A stretch of 64,000 nt of DNA from Neocallimastix lanati (nom. inval.) (lineage: Eukaryota; Neocallimastigomycota; Neocallimastigomycetes; Neocallimastigales; Neocallimastigaceae): the NCBI GenBank assembly GCA_016946835.1, contig JACVTC010000082.1, forward strand, positions 52,501 through 116,500. The letters are read 5' to 3'. A program made the translations under genes and the position numbers. The notes under the pieces are model-generated. The model made no database searches. It saw only the letters and a program-made list of their open reading frames with translations, and had not been told where the DNA came from. Shown here one piece after another: positions 22,169 to 35,470 of the stretch. The number at the start of each line of letters is the position of its first letter. The first letter of the stretch is position 1.

Positions 22169-25052
22169 TTAATTATTTTCAAATGAAGATTTTTCAGAAT
22201 AAATATCATTCATCAAATTTTCATATTGATTTTTAATTTTATCTGAATAATTGTTTTCGTCAATAAATTTAATACTGAAAAATCTCTCTTTTTTAATATC
22301 TTTTATTTTACGGATGATATTAAGGTTTTTTTTATGTTCCTTAGTAAAAGTTAATTCAGAAATAAGAGTAGATTTAGCAATAAATTTGGAAGTAATATCA
22401 AATCCATAAAAATCAATGGTTCGTTTAGGATTAAGTTTAGGAGTTTCTGCTTCTCTAACCATACCATAACCGGTAACATATTCGGGAAAGTAGGGTTGAA
22501 CTGTACCATAAATATTATAGTTCGTAACAAGATAAAGAGGTAATATATCTTCATTGGAGGAGGATTGATTAATTTCTTCTTTATATAATTGACGAGCAGG
22601 CTCATATAGATCACGATAAAGAGGGCAGGGAGCATCAAGGAAGTAACGATAGGATTTAAAATAAGTCTTACCAAAATATTTTTGAATAATTTCATTGGAT
22701 TCCAAGAAAGGCTTATCCTTTAAATTCAAATTTTTGACTGTTGTACTATCGAGTGGTTCTCCGAAATTATATTTAGGATAAAATTCAGTACTGAAGAAGA
22801 AACGAGGATGAGTATTATGGATAAAATAATGGTTATTCTTTAAATAAATAAATCGTTCAGAAATTCCTGGTATTTTGTCTAAGAACATATGAACCATATT
22901 TTTATTGTTTGAATCCTGAAGTTGGGAAGGAATAATTTCATTTTGACTCACTATCTTAATACGACTATTCGAACGATTCACCCATTGAAGATCTTTGTCA
23001 TCTTTTGGAATTTCGGTTCGAGTTACGATAAATATTGTTCCTTTAAACCAGGACAGATTTTTCTCCACAGAACGTATGGAATACTTTAATTTTTCCGATT
23101 CGGTGATTGTAGTACTTCTATCTTGATCTTCACTATTACCATCATAAATATAAACTAAAGAAATATTGGATACCCATTTCCAATCTTTTTTTAAGTCTTC
23201 CCCTTTATAAGAATTTATAAATTTAATTTCTTCTGTTTCACGTTTACTTATTTCAGACCGTGGTTCTGAAAGGGCTGATCTATTCTCTATATATTTGTTT
23301 AACATGGATAACTTATAATCTGTAAGAACATCTGAAAATTTGTTGGTATCATCATCTTGAAATTTCTCGGTAAGATTATATTTGAAGATATCAAAAATAT
23401 CATTGATTTTATCAAATAAAGGTTTAATGGATAATTCTAAATCTACATATTCCTTTTTTTCAAAAGGAGAAGGATCCGGATAACGATTCATCATATAGTC
23501 TAAAAGTTGGAATAACATGATATCTTTAGTATATTCATTATTTAAATTATACACCAGAAGATTTTCATCACTTTTAATTTTTTCAAATTTTTTAATATTA
23601 TCATTATAATTATTGGTGACACTAAAAAAACGAGCTAATGATTTACTAATTTTGTATGATTCCATTATACAAGAGTATTTTTTAACTGTTCTATCTGGTC
23701 TATTTGGTAAAGGAGAACCTTCAAATAATGATGCTTTGCCTTCACCACTTAATTTTAACGGAAACTGATCATGTTTAGTAGCATAATACAAATAGTTTTG
23801 ATAGAGATAATGAGAATGTATTTCGTAAAAACTTCTAAATTTATCCGAGGTTATGGTTTTTATTTCTTCTTTAAATAGTTGTCGGAAAGGTTCCATTAAA
23901 TCACGATAGAGAACGTGTACAGAATGTAAATAATAATGATATTCATACTTGGGATCAAAATATTGTCTAGTGATTTCTCGAGTATTATATTTAAATGCCT
24001 CAAACCTTTTTTTTTTATTATTCTTTTTAATATATTCATCGATCGTTTCTTTATTCAATTTAACTTTATAAGTTCGATAAACCTTTGGGTAAAAACCATC
24101 TCTTGAAAAGTAAAAACATGGATGAATATAATTATTTAAGAAAAAATCATCATTTAAATAAAAGAAATATTCAGTAATTCCAGGAATTCTATCAAAGTAT
24201 AGTTCAATAGCATTTGAATCGTAAAGTGGTGCCATGTGTTTTGGTAATAAATCTTCATCAAAAACCATTTTAACTCTTGGATTTGTCGTATCCAACCATT
24301 TTGGAACTTGTTTATTTGTTACAATATAAATCGTTCCATTGTGCCATGGCATATATTTTACAAGAGAACGAATAGAATAGCGAAGTTCATCTGCTGAACG
24401 ATCTCCACTATCAAATTTTCTAAATCCTCCATTATATTTTGATTTTAAATCTAAATAGTCAGCATCATTACCATCTACCCAGGTGTATACGACTGAAATG
24501 TTTTTTACCCAATCCCATTCAGGTTCTAATTCTCCTCCTTTATAATTTTTGATGTAATCCATATCTATTTTTAAAATTTTTTATAATTTATTGTACATAT
24601 TAATATTAATTTATTAAAATTGTTATATATATAATATATATATATATATTTTAATTATAAATACCGCTAAGAATGTTATTTTCTTTAGAATCATCATTTC
24701 CTATTTTATTATTTTCTTCATTATCATTTCCTATTTTATTATTTTCTTTTTTGTCATTTCCTACTTTATTATTTCCTACCTCATTATTTTCAACTTTATT
24801 ATTTTTATCAACTTCATTTACAACTATATCATTTCCTGCTTTACTGCTTTGATTTACAGTAATACCTATTAAATTCTTTTTATTGTTTAAAATATGTTGA
24901 AATTCATTTTCTTTTATTAATACTGCATTATTTGAATCAATATCTTTATTGGTTATTGAAGTTAAATTTCTAAGGCATAAAGATATAAATATTAAAATAA
25001 TAAGTAATATTATAGCCTTTATTTTCTTTACTCTATGTATGATTTTGTACAT
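22169..25052 (-). CDS. Stealth-type sugar-phosphate transferase with two tandem units
   Basis: Two exons, 25052-24665 and 24564-22169, with a 100-bp intron spliced in phase (the junction codon makes Asp); 927 aa. The N-terminus has a short basic segment and one hydrophobic helix (residues about 13-28), a type II signal anchor predicting a Golgi-lumen catalytic part. An Asn/Lys/Gly/Asp repeat stalk follows. Residues about 150-420 carry Stealth conserved regions: NISVVYTWVDGND (CR1), ADELRYSIRSL...PWHNGTIYIVTN and FFYLNDDFFLNN (CR2), and SVHVLYRDLMEPFRQLFKEE (CR3). This is the fold of GNPTAB and bacterial capsule hexose-phosphate transferases, which move a sugar-1-phosphate onto glycans. Residues about 580-900 repeat the whole unit in diverged form (NISLVYIYDGNSED, KYSIRSVEKNLSWFKGTIFIVTR, CPLYRDLYEPARQLYKEE). 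In the repeat the NDDFF acidic motif reads KNNHYF, so it is probably non-catalytic. The acceptor substrate is unknown. Confidence 0.85.
24680..24800 (-). repeat. ENNKIGND stalk repeats
   Basis: The stalk after the membrane anchor of the Stealth protein contains serial NNxVGND/NNKIGND units, encoded by TTATTATTTTC(T/C)-like tandem DNA on the + strand. The units are hydrophilic and flexible, and likely space the transferase units from the membrane (inference). Confidence 0.7.
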
Positions 25053-26989
25053 TATTATTAAAAAAGTTAAAAAAAAAAAAAAAAATACTGGATTATAATA
25101 AATAATTAAATTTATTTATATTTATATGTAAATTATTTTTTTTTTTGGGAATTTACTAGAAATATAAATAGTATATAGTATATATAGTATATATATATAT
25201 ATTTTTTTTAATTATTTATCATTATTTTAAACAAAAATTTATTGGTTTGACCAAAATTTTGAAATTCGTGAAACGTTTTTAACTTTAATTTAATATGTTA
25301 AATTATTTAAACTTTTTTTTTGTTTTTTTTTTTGTTTTTTTTTTTTTTTACAATTATTAAATGATAAAGTATTGCATTTCATAATGAACATGATATCTAA
25401 TCAAAATATCAATATCAATAGATTGACTATTTGTTAAAATAAATAAATAAATAAATAAATAATAACTAAATAATAATTAAATAATAAATAAAAAGAATAT
25501 AGCCATCTTGAAAATTTCACTATAATTATAATAATAAATTATTAGTTAATATTAATAAAAAAGAAGAGAAACTGAAGCTTTTTAATGTTATTTTTTATCA
25601 TTATTATAATATAATATAATATAATATAATATAATATAATATAATATAATATAATATAATATAATATAATATAATCAGTATTTTTGGAAGTTTTTCATTT
25701 CAGAAATTGTTAATATATAAATATACTTTAAATATAAAATATTATTAATTCAAAACATTAAAACAAATATTATATATGAAAAATTATTTTCAAAAGCATA
25801 TTCATTTTTATAAACATAAACGTATTAATTAAATTTTTAGTATAAATCTATATTGATTTATAAATATATATTTTATTTATTAAAATATAGAAAGCTCATC
25901 CTTATTATGTATATGATATAATATAATATACCCTTTTATAATTATATATTTTGTAAATTATTTCAATACCTAAATATTTTTTATTTTTGATAAAGAAAGG
26001 AATATATATATATATATATTTAATATTTTAATTATCAATTTGGATGTAAAACATAATTTAAATGTATTATACTAAGTTAATAATTCATGAATTCTATAAA
26101 AAAAAACAGATAGGAAAAATAAAATAAGATAATAAAATATTATAAGAATATGAAACAAGGATAATATGCTCAAAATTTTTTTCTGAATATACTAGACGGA
26201 AATCACCTTAATTTAAGAATTTAAATACCTTAAAATAAAAAAGTGATATTATAGAACAAAATGATACTGTGGTATTCCATAAACTCTCCCATAAATCTAA
26301 ATTGTTAGACTTTTTTATTTGGTATTAAAATTATATTCTGTATTTTATATATTTGAATTTTATATCTTTTATCATAATTTCTTAATGTATTTTAATTAAA
26401 TATATAATTTTTTTTTTTTTTTTTAAAATTATTATTGTAATTATTGGTTTATTGGTTACCAATTTTTTACTACCAATTTTTTACGACCATTTTTTTCAAA
26501 ATTGATATTTATCTAATTAACTCAAAAATTAAATAATATATTTACGTTTACAATGTAATATATTATGATATACTATCATAATATATTACTAATATTGATT
26601 TATTGATTTTTTAGATTGTGGAATAATTAATTATTTATTGGTTTGTTTACTTTTTATTTATTTATTTATATATTTATTTATATTTATATATATATATATA
26701 TTTATTTATTTTTAACTTAAATTTAACTTTAAATTAAACTTATTATCAGTAAATGAATAAAATAATAAATATAATTAAAAATAGATAATAAATATTAATT
26801 ATATTTTAATATTAATAAATATATGTAATATATAATAAGTAAATATAAGGAATATAGATGAATAAGTTTCCATAAGGTAAAAATTATATTTATTTGTTTG
26901 TTAATTTTCTAATTTATTTTTATTTCATTTTTTTTTTTTTTTATGTTAAACTACTATATTAATCATTATTAATTAAAAAAAAAAAAAAA
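25053..26989. other. A/T-rich gap with a pentanucleotide satellite
   Basis: No gene is seen. It contains poly-T tracts near 25310-25350, AAATA runs near 25440, and a (TAATA)n array at 25605-25675. It includes the presumed promoter of the Stealth gene, whose start codon is at 25052 on the minus strand. Confidence 0.6.
25605..25675 (+). repeat. (TAATA)n pentanucleotide array
   Basis: About 14 perfect tandem copies of a 5-bp unit, ending just before CAGTATTTTTGG. Confidence 0.9.
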
Positions 26990-27400
26990 AAAAGAAAGAA
27001 AAGACCCTGATGGAGAGTCGAAGTACTCTATCTTTGGTAGTTATTTCCTTCGTGAACTGATTTACAAAGTATTATTAGAGAGGTGGTTGATACCAAATAT
27101 AATGCTATTGTTACATTTTTTGACTAAGTTTCTAAGGATTAACAAGTTATGCAATTAGAAGGCAGTTTTGGAATGAAATATATATTAACTATTCATTAAT
27201 TGTCATTTTTTAGAACAAAAGAAGAAGTAAATAATATGAGAAATATATTGGACCATTCACCTTTAAGTCATTTAAAAAACAGATTTATAAAATGATTGGA
27301 AACTTATGATTAAACTAAAGAAATTATCTAACAATTGATTAAATATGTTGATTGTCACAAAAATGATGTTATAAAAATTTCAAGTAAAGTTTAGTTTATA
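26990..27400 (+). pseudogene. Decayed coding fragment, unidentified
   Basis: Base composition rises above the surroundings. Broken frames read on the + strand give protein-like pieces, for example SKYSIFGSYFLRELIYKV, REVVDTKYNAIVTFFD, QVMQLEGSFGMKYI and NMRNILDHSPLSHLKNRFIK, separated by stops and frame changes. I do not recognise the family. It may be linked to the next fragment downstream. Confidence 0.4.
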
Positions 27401-27958
27401 TGGTAGTTTTACTTTATAAAATTAAATTTATTATTATAATAATAATCATCATTATTGATTTAAAGTAATACTTAAAGAAGTAAATTAAATCTTTAGTAAA
27501 ATAATATAAATAAATATTTTATAATAAAATAGAGAATATTATAAAATAAAATTTAAAATAAATAATGAAATAATAATAGCAATAATAATAAATTTAAAAA
27601 TTTATAAATAAATAAATAAATAAATAAATATGTAAATATATAAATAAATAAATAAATAAATATATATATAAATACATATATAAATATATATATATATATA
27701 AATATATTATTGAATAATAAAATAAAAAAAAAAATAAAAAAAAAAATAATTAACCAACTAAAAAATTAAAAATAAATTAATAATTAAATAAATGGATATA
27801 AATGAGTATAACAATAAAATATATTATTTATAATATTTATTTTATATAAATTGTATGCTTTGAAAACGTTATATTTATTTCAAGTAAATGAAATAGAATT
27901 ATAAATTGATTTTTAGTTAATTATTATAATTCTACAAATTTAATTAATTATTAATACA

Positions 27959-28990
27959 ATGAAAAAATATTTATTAATTATTATTAATATCATTGAAAGT
28001 ATCTGTAATTTAATTGCTAATGTATCATTACTAGATATTGATAGAGAGTTTTATTTATATGCTAGTAATAGTATGATCAAAATGGTCAGTTCATTTTACA
28101 TTAATTTACTAAACGAAACAATATTTTTTACCAATATAGAAGAATATTCAAAATTTGCTAATCCTACTTGGTCTTGATTTCTGAGAAGCAGATACGATTG
28201 TTAATAATATAGGTGTATATTTTGAGGCTATTAAATCTGATAAATTAAATAAAAGGTCTACGATGAATTCTGATAAAACTAAAAAAGATAACGCAACAAC
28301 AAAAGATGATGAAACAAAAAAAGGTGATAACGAAACTATATTTCCTACTCTATAAAATATAGAGATTATTATAAAGAAATCATTTACATAGGAAATTAAT
28401 AATAATTTAGAGATTTCTAGTGCATTATCGAATGGTACTTCCGTTTCCTATTCCAAAGATAATTGAGGTTCGGTTGTATTAAGAAAAATTCATGGAATAG
28501 TTAATACAAATTCTAATTTTGTAACAGATTCCAAGGATTGTAGCCGTATTGTTGCACATGAGGATTCTTATACTTTTGCTCCCTTACTAATGATATTGCA
28601 AGGGAGCAAATGGCACAAGAAAAAACAATTTCGGATAATCAAATAAAAAATGAAAAAAGAAATTGCCTTTACAAAAATGAAACATTAAGAAAAACTAGCT
28701 GAAAGGAATATGAAACATGAAGTAATTATGGCAGTTACTGGAACCCATACAACAATATCTTCAGAAGAAATTGAATACATTATTTTAGATTTATTACCTA
28801 AAAACTTGAAATTTAATGTTAAATCAAGATTTTCCTTTTGGAAGGAACCAAGTATCATAATATTAAAGGTGTTTACGCTATTAGAAGTATAGTTGTCAAT
28901 CAGTTCTTAATGGATAAATTGTTATCTAAATTAATTTCCACAATGAATGGGAATTATTTCTCTCTGACTAAATAATAAGAGACAACACGT
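27959..28990 (+). pseudogene. Decayed gene, unidentified
   Basis: Protein-like frames in succession: MKKYLLIIINIIESICN... (27959-28177), then NIGVYFEAIKSDKLNKR, a Lys/Asp/Thr-rich linker, NTNSNFVTDSKDCSRIVAHE, REQMAQEKTISDNQIKNEK, KHEVIMAVTGTHTTISSEE (open at 28710-28892) and NQFLMDKLLSKLISTMNGNY. They are split by several stops and frameshifts. No domain is recognised. The order and coding-like composition suggest one ancestral gene of at least 300 codons, now dead. Confidence 0.5.
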
Positions 28991-29189
28991 TTTTTGGGTT
29001 GGTACATCATCACTCATTTCAACTTGTTTATGATAATAAAAACAATAAAATTTTTTATCAATAATTTCTGTAATATTACTATCATTATTAATATCATTAT
29101 TTTTATTATTATTTTTTCTATTATTTTTTTTATTACTTTTATTATTCCGGACATTTTTAATATTTTTTTTTTGAATTAAAATTTGTATG

Positions 29190-31220
29190 TTTATGACAGA
29201 GTAGGCACACTTTTTTATATTCCGAAAATGGTAAATACACAGTTGATATTTTAATTAAATGATCATGAGCGTAAAAGTATCTTCAATAAAACCGAAGGTC
29301 TACTATACTTCTAGTTTTTATTTTATGGACTTTTACATTGTCATAATATAATAATTGTCCATTTGTAATAATGATGCCATCGTTTGGTATGAATTGATTT
29401 TCAAATTTACTAAATGAAATTATGAAATTTTGTAATTCAGAAAAAGAGGAACATTTAATGATATATATATTTTTTAATTATCTTATTATTGAATTCTTCA
29501 AAGTTTAAATCATTCAGAATATTTATTCTATCAGTATAAAATTTAAGTCTCAAGTTATTATCATTACAATAAATTAGGTCAAATCGAATAAATATACAAT
29601 TAAGGTATTTATAATCTTATACCATATGAAAATCTGCCTTTGTTTGACAAATATATTCCACTTGAAAGTTTTCCGAAATACTAAATATCAAATTATTTAT
29701 TATAATTATCAATCAACGAAATCAATCCGTTTTAGTAGCAATGTAAAATGTGTTGTTTATTAAAATTTAAGCTCCTTTATATAAAATATCTAGCGAAGGA
29801 GTAATTGACCTCTGAAATTCATAATTTGGTATCAAAAATATATATATATATAATCTAGAATGAAATATGAGTAATCTAATGATACTATGATCGAATGAAT
29901 TATAATCATAATATTCAATTTCTCAAGATAAATATTATTTGAACTATCGATATCTAATTGATTCTTATCATCAAAAGCTGTCATATCAATACCAATACTA
30001 TTTTTCATAAAAAAATTGTCTTTTCTTAATAATAGGTGTAATATATTTTTAAAATAGATAATGACAATTTTTTATCTATATATCATTCATTTTTTTTTGT
30101 ATTATATTTTATTTATTTTTATTTTCTAAATTATTCTTTTCACAGTACTTTCTTTCTATTTCCAAATTACTGTCATTATTGATAATACTCCTATAATTGA
30201 TAATATTTTCATTATTATATATATTTTTATTTAAAATTTCTATTTAAATATTATTTGTATCTCTACTTTCAATTTCACTTTTATCTTTAATTTTATTTGT
30301 GACTTCATTTTTTAAATACTCTTTGACATATGATGAATCTAATGATATGCGGAACTTTTATGTGCAATGATTTATAAGCAGTGGGTTTTAAATAATGATA
30401 GTTTAGTAAATTTTATTAATAAAATTATAATATTCGTACAATTAAAATAATAATTCTAATTCCTAAAAATTTACAAGAGAGTTCACTATTTCTAATATAA
30501 ATAATCTAATCTATTTATAAGAAATAGGTATTATATTAATTATATATTCTAATATATAGAAATATATAAATTTTATATGAATTAAAGTATTATAATTATT
30601 ATAATTATAATAATACATATTGAAATAAAATAAAATAAGATAATTAATATCAAAAAAATATAAATTTAATATTTAATAATTATTATTAAATGTACAAATA
30701 TGTTACTACACATATTTGTTTTATATCACTAATGATGCTTCCATATTAAGATGAATTTTAAATATATAATAATAAAATGACGTTATGGTAAATTTTTTAG
30801 TATACTCCATATGATTATTTAAAGTTTTTGCTTCTATATAATTTAAAAATTTAGAAATATCCATTATTGGAAATTATTATGAGAATTTGAAGCTACAGTC
30901 GTTTCATTTTCGTTCTTATTTTTAATACATGGATAAGTTGAATTACATATTATTTTATATCGGGATTTTGTATTTTCATTATAAGAGAATTCAGAATATT
31001 GACAAAAATTGGTACTAAGAAAATCCTTAAATTTTCTTTTAACATATTTTTTTCGAAATCCAAATTCTAATTCAAAATTACAAAATGTATCATTAAAATA
31101 AAAATGACATATAATATTGTTTATTTATTTATATTTACATTCTAAAATATCATATATACTATTTTGTTTTTCTAATAGCGAATAATTATTTGATGGTATA
31201 AATGAATTCTTAATAACTTT
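29190..31220 (-). pseudogene. Decayed gene on the minus strand, unidentified
   Basis: Read on the minus strand, pieces include CNFELEFGFRKKYVKRKFKD and STNFCQYSEFSYNENTKSRY near 31070-30980, MTAFDDKNQLDIDSSNNIYL near 29970, QTKADFHMV and YLNCIFIRFDLIYCNDNN near 29600, and NDGIIITNGQLLYYDNVKVH near 29380. Many stops interrupt them. I recognise no family. The composition is clearly less A/T-biased than true intergenic DNA nearby. Confidence 0.45.
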
Positions 31221-31730
31221 TTTTATATATTTAATTAATATATTAATTATATATAATATAAATATTTTATATTCCTATTTTATTTGAAATTAATTTTTAT
31301 AAAATACATTTATAAATATTTAGAGAATACATAATGTAAATATATATATATATAAATGTCAAATATTTTATATAGATAAATATTTCTCTTTAATTTTTTT
31401 TTTTTTTTTTTTAATTATTAAATATGAAATGTCGAAATATCAATTTAAATTAATAACACGTAAATTTTTACTTAAATATAAAGTAAATATGAACTAAAAT
31501 TTTATATTCTTATTTATAATAAATAAATATATATTATATTATTATATTATTTTTTCATTTTTTTTTTTTTTTTATTTTTATTCTTTATAATTATTGAAAA
31601 TTAAATTTACTTTTTTAATTATATATATAAATTATTAATTTTTATTATTTTTTAAAAAAAAATAACATTATTAAATTTATTATTATTTATTTCATAATAT
31701 AATATTAATAAATTAAAAAAAAAGTATTTC
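31221..31730. other. A/T-rich gap
   Basis: About 500 bp of simple A/T sequence with T homopolymers near 31393 and 31558. No gene, RNA or repeat unit of note. Confidence 0.55.
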
Positions 31731-32560
31731 ATTATTTTACCATTCAAAAGTAAAACCAATTTCACCAGCAAGCTCTCATGCTTTACAAAAACATTTCGAC
31801 TTTTTGAATTTATTATATTCCATAATTGGATAAGGAACGTCTACTACAGAAAATTTTATTTTATTTATTGATTTACATTAAGAAACGGAATTAAAAGCAA
31901 ATATTAGGAAAACTACTGGATGATGATTAGACATATATAGTACTAAATTATTATTGAATGGTTTCCATAGAAGGTAATAATGAAAAGGAACAGGATCATG
32001 TATAGGATGAGTAAAACAAAAATTTCATAAAAATATTCATCGATCTAAGTGATTATTTGTTGGTCGTTTAAATTTCATAAATTATCAATTAATTAAAATA
32101 AATAAAATATAAATAATATTTTTAAGTAGTTAATAACATTATAGTAAATTTGTTTACATTATTTTCTCATATATATTTAGTGAATAAATTAATATATTAT
32201 TTTCATATTAATAAATATTGAAATTGAAATAAAGTTTAAATTAATTAAATAATAACATGATAAATTATTTTATATGAAAAAAATCTATGTTCTTACATTA
32301 AGAGTTTCGTTATTCGTTACAATATACATTAAAACAAAAAGAATCTTTATCTTATAATGATTACAAAAGGAAAAGTGCATGAATTTGGGAAAAAAATTAG
32401 GAAAAAACTGATAAAATCAATATTTTAATTAAAGAATGCAAAACTATAGAATCCAAATTAATTGGTAATGGAAGACCTAGAAATGATAATGTTAAATTTA
32501 GGTTTAAATGTTTAATTAATTTAAATGATATAAATACTAATATGTAATAAATGACAGAGT
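31731..32560. pseudogene. Coding-like remnants, both strands
   Basis: A minus-strand reading of about 31745-32070 gives FTHPIHDPVPFHYYLLWKP and related pieces with few stops. A plus-strand reading of about 32340-32520 gives KGKVHEFGKKIRKKTDKINI and LIGNGRPRNDN. These look like the ends of two decayed genes or transposons, but no family is identified. Confidence 0.3.
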
Positions 32561-32830
32561 AATGATTAAACGAAAAAAATTATCTGAATTCTGTCACTAT
32601 TATTATTAATAATTAGAATTATTATTAATTAAAAATTCATAATTGTTTAAAATTGACAAATGATAAAATTAACATGAATATCTAATATATATTGAACCAA
32701 TAAAGCATTACTCTAAGATAGTATAAAAATATGAAAGTTGTATAAAAGTTAAAATATAATTCTTAATAAAAAATTTTAAAAAATAAAAAAGACTAATAAT
32801 TAATTATTAATTTAATTGCGAAGAATCACT

Positions 32831-35450
32831 TTAATAGATTAAGAGTTTCAAAACTCTCCAAAAGCTAAGTGTCTTATAATATACTAAATACATATAAATA
32901 AAATAAAAATAAAAACATTTAATAATAGTATTTTTTATGTAATATAAAAACTTATTATAGCTATATTTTCTACATAATAAATCGAAAAAGTGAGTCATTT
33001 TAGTAAAACTGTCAATTACAACTAAGATGCAAGTAAAACCATTAGATGAGGGGAGATTTATTATGAAATATATAGCATACTTTTGATCATGCTCAATTTT
33101 AATACCGAAGTAGTCAGCATAAGGAGAATCATGGCAAATCATAAGTACGAAAGAGCAATAATATTCAGGAACATAAATTTTAATATTGAATATGAGGAAA
33201 TAATTACTAAATGAGTACTTCTCAATTTTTTGGGTGTGCAGCTGAGGGTCTCAGGTTATCAAGATAATGATAAATGTTATGGTAGAATTTATCAATTTTG
33301 TAAGCAACATAGACATTATCACTAAAAGTAGAAAAAGAAGTGGTTACGGAGTACAAATATTTTCAGGAAGAAGTTAAGTGAATGGTGCACTTGATGGAAG
33401 TCCTGAAACAGAGGCGTAATCTTGGCAGTGAGAAAGAGTATCAGGATTACCAGTGGAGGAACTCGATCTATATTTGATTACGAAATTAAATTCAGAAAGG
33501 AAGAGTAAACAACGAACTAATCTCAGGATCATATTTTTCGGGTTTATTCAGATACAGTAAATTTCTATGGTCAGAGAAAATTGTGAAAGGGTGAACTGCA
33601 CCTTTTAGGAAATGTCTTCATTGATCAAGGGAATCGACAATAGCTAAAAGTTCTTTATCATATATTTGGTTATTACATTTAGGGCCAGTGAGGGCTCTTG
33701 AGAAGAAAGCAACAATATAAACCATACTATCTTTAGGAGAAACTTGAGAAAGAATAGCACCTATAGCAAGGTTACTGATGTTTGTTTCAATAATAAAAGT
33801 AACATCATAAAAAGGAAATATTAAAACAGGAGCCGAAGTGAACATAGAATTGAGAGTATTAAAAATATATTAAGTTTCAGAAGACCATTTGAAATGAACA
33901 TTATTCCTTAATAACTTGTGAAAAGAACGAGCAATAATAGCAAATCCAGCAATAAAACAACAGCAGTAGTTTGCAAGACCAATGAAAGATTGAACATCTT
34001 TGACATTCTTTGGAATAGGCAAATTACTAATTGTCGAAACTTTCTTAGGATCCATATGAATACTTTATGTTGATATACAATAAAAGGTACAAAAATACTT
34101 AAACTTTTATAAGATAGCATAGTAACCAGCTTTTCTTAATCTAAGAACTTCGTAAACATGAATCACGTGAACTTTGAAATTAAAGGAAAAAATAATTATA
34201 TTATCTAAATAAGAGTAGACATATTTTCCTTGAATACCATCTAAAATATCATTTATGAAATATTGAGGATGTTTATTGGCTAATGATTCGTTGAAAACAT
34301 CTTTAAAAGGGAGAAGTTCTCTTAGAATTTTAAGTTCTAGTTCTGAATTAAGAGAATTATTTAATTCATTATTATTAGAAACGAAAGAAGAAATATTATT
34401 TGATGATAAATTAAAATTAAAGAGGAGGGAAGAAAAACTAGAACTAGATTTAGATGAACAAGAATGGAAAGATTCAGGATTATGATATGATGAATTTAAA
34501 CTTTGTTCTTTTTCAACATAATTGATTATAAGATGTGATATTTAAAATAATAGTACAATTAGAATTGCAAAATTTAGAATTAAAAGAGAGCTCCATTTTA
34601 ACAAATTAATAGAAGGATTGTGAGTTTTTAGCCATTCAAAACCAATGATACAACAATAAAAAGGTAAATTTGTTATATAAAATTGAATTATGAAAAAGTG
34701 ATTTTTATATTTTAGTATAAAAGGAATAGTAATAGAAGAAATATATTGGATACCACCAATACTATAAATTTTTGGAAAATTACTTGAAGATATTGAAGGA
34801 ATGTTGTGTTCCTTAATAAAAGATTCATCCATTAGATTATTAACAAGAGCCTGAATCTACAAAATATCTATGTTAAGAGATTTATTATTAAACTATATTT
34901 AGGATGGGTAAATACTTTGGGATAATGTTTTATCATCGGAAGACCTTATACTAAGGGTAGGATTCAAAATCAATTAAACATCAAAGCACTACTAGTTGTG
35001 ATCTTTTTTATTTCTTTTGGGACAATTATTAACAATGTGTTCAGTAAAATCATAATATATACAAAGATTATCTCTTCTTCTTTCTTTTTCTTCTTTTGAT
35101 AAAGAACTCTATAACTTTTTGCTCTTATTACCTTGGCTACTTCGTTTACCTTTATTATATCTATGATACAGGTTTGAATTAGTATAATATTTACTTAGAC
35201 AGAATGGTTGATGAGTGAATAATCCTGAATCAATACAAGAGGCTATTGTTTGTAAAACAAAAAGATTTTAAGGTCCATGAAGCATTTTTAATATTTTGGA
35301 GGCAACTTGATTATTTAATCTAACCATAAAAGCATCCATTTTGGCTTTTTCGTATCAATTATATTCGTCGATATACTTATTAAATTTAAGGATATATCCT
35401 CCTTTGATACTGCCTAGGCTTCTTTGATGGAGAGTTCTTAACTTCTGGTT
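32831..35450 (-). pseudogene. Decayed Ty3/gypsy gag-pol remnant
   Basis: Minus-strand pieces appear in gag-pol order. Gag: NNQVASKILKMLHGP near 35290. A nucleocapsid knuckle near 35000-35060 keeps C...H....C but has lost its second Cys. The aspartic protease DSGS motif is near 34845 and is followed at once by stops. The RT palm reads YLDN instead of YxDD near 34205. Next come the RT connection piece at 33870-34055, RNase H at 33618-33845 and an integrase fragment at 32831-33142 (NGFTCILVVIDSFTKMTHF). The fingers and first part of the palm of RT are missing, as is the stretch between the integrase zinc finger and its core. Compared with the intact element at 55627-63108 it is an old, internally deleted copy with many stops. 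Confidence 0.85.
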
Positions 35451-35470
35451 AGTAACATAGATTGCATCAT

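Noticed and set aside
34276-34485. Plus-strand Lys/Glu/Leu-rich frame
   Set aside because: Antisense of the decayed gypsy pol remnant, whose minus-strand reading matches known motifs.
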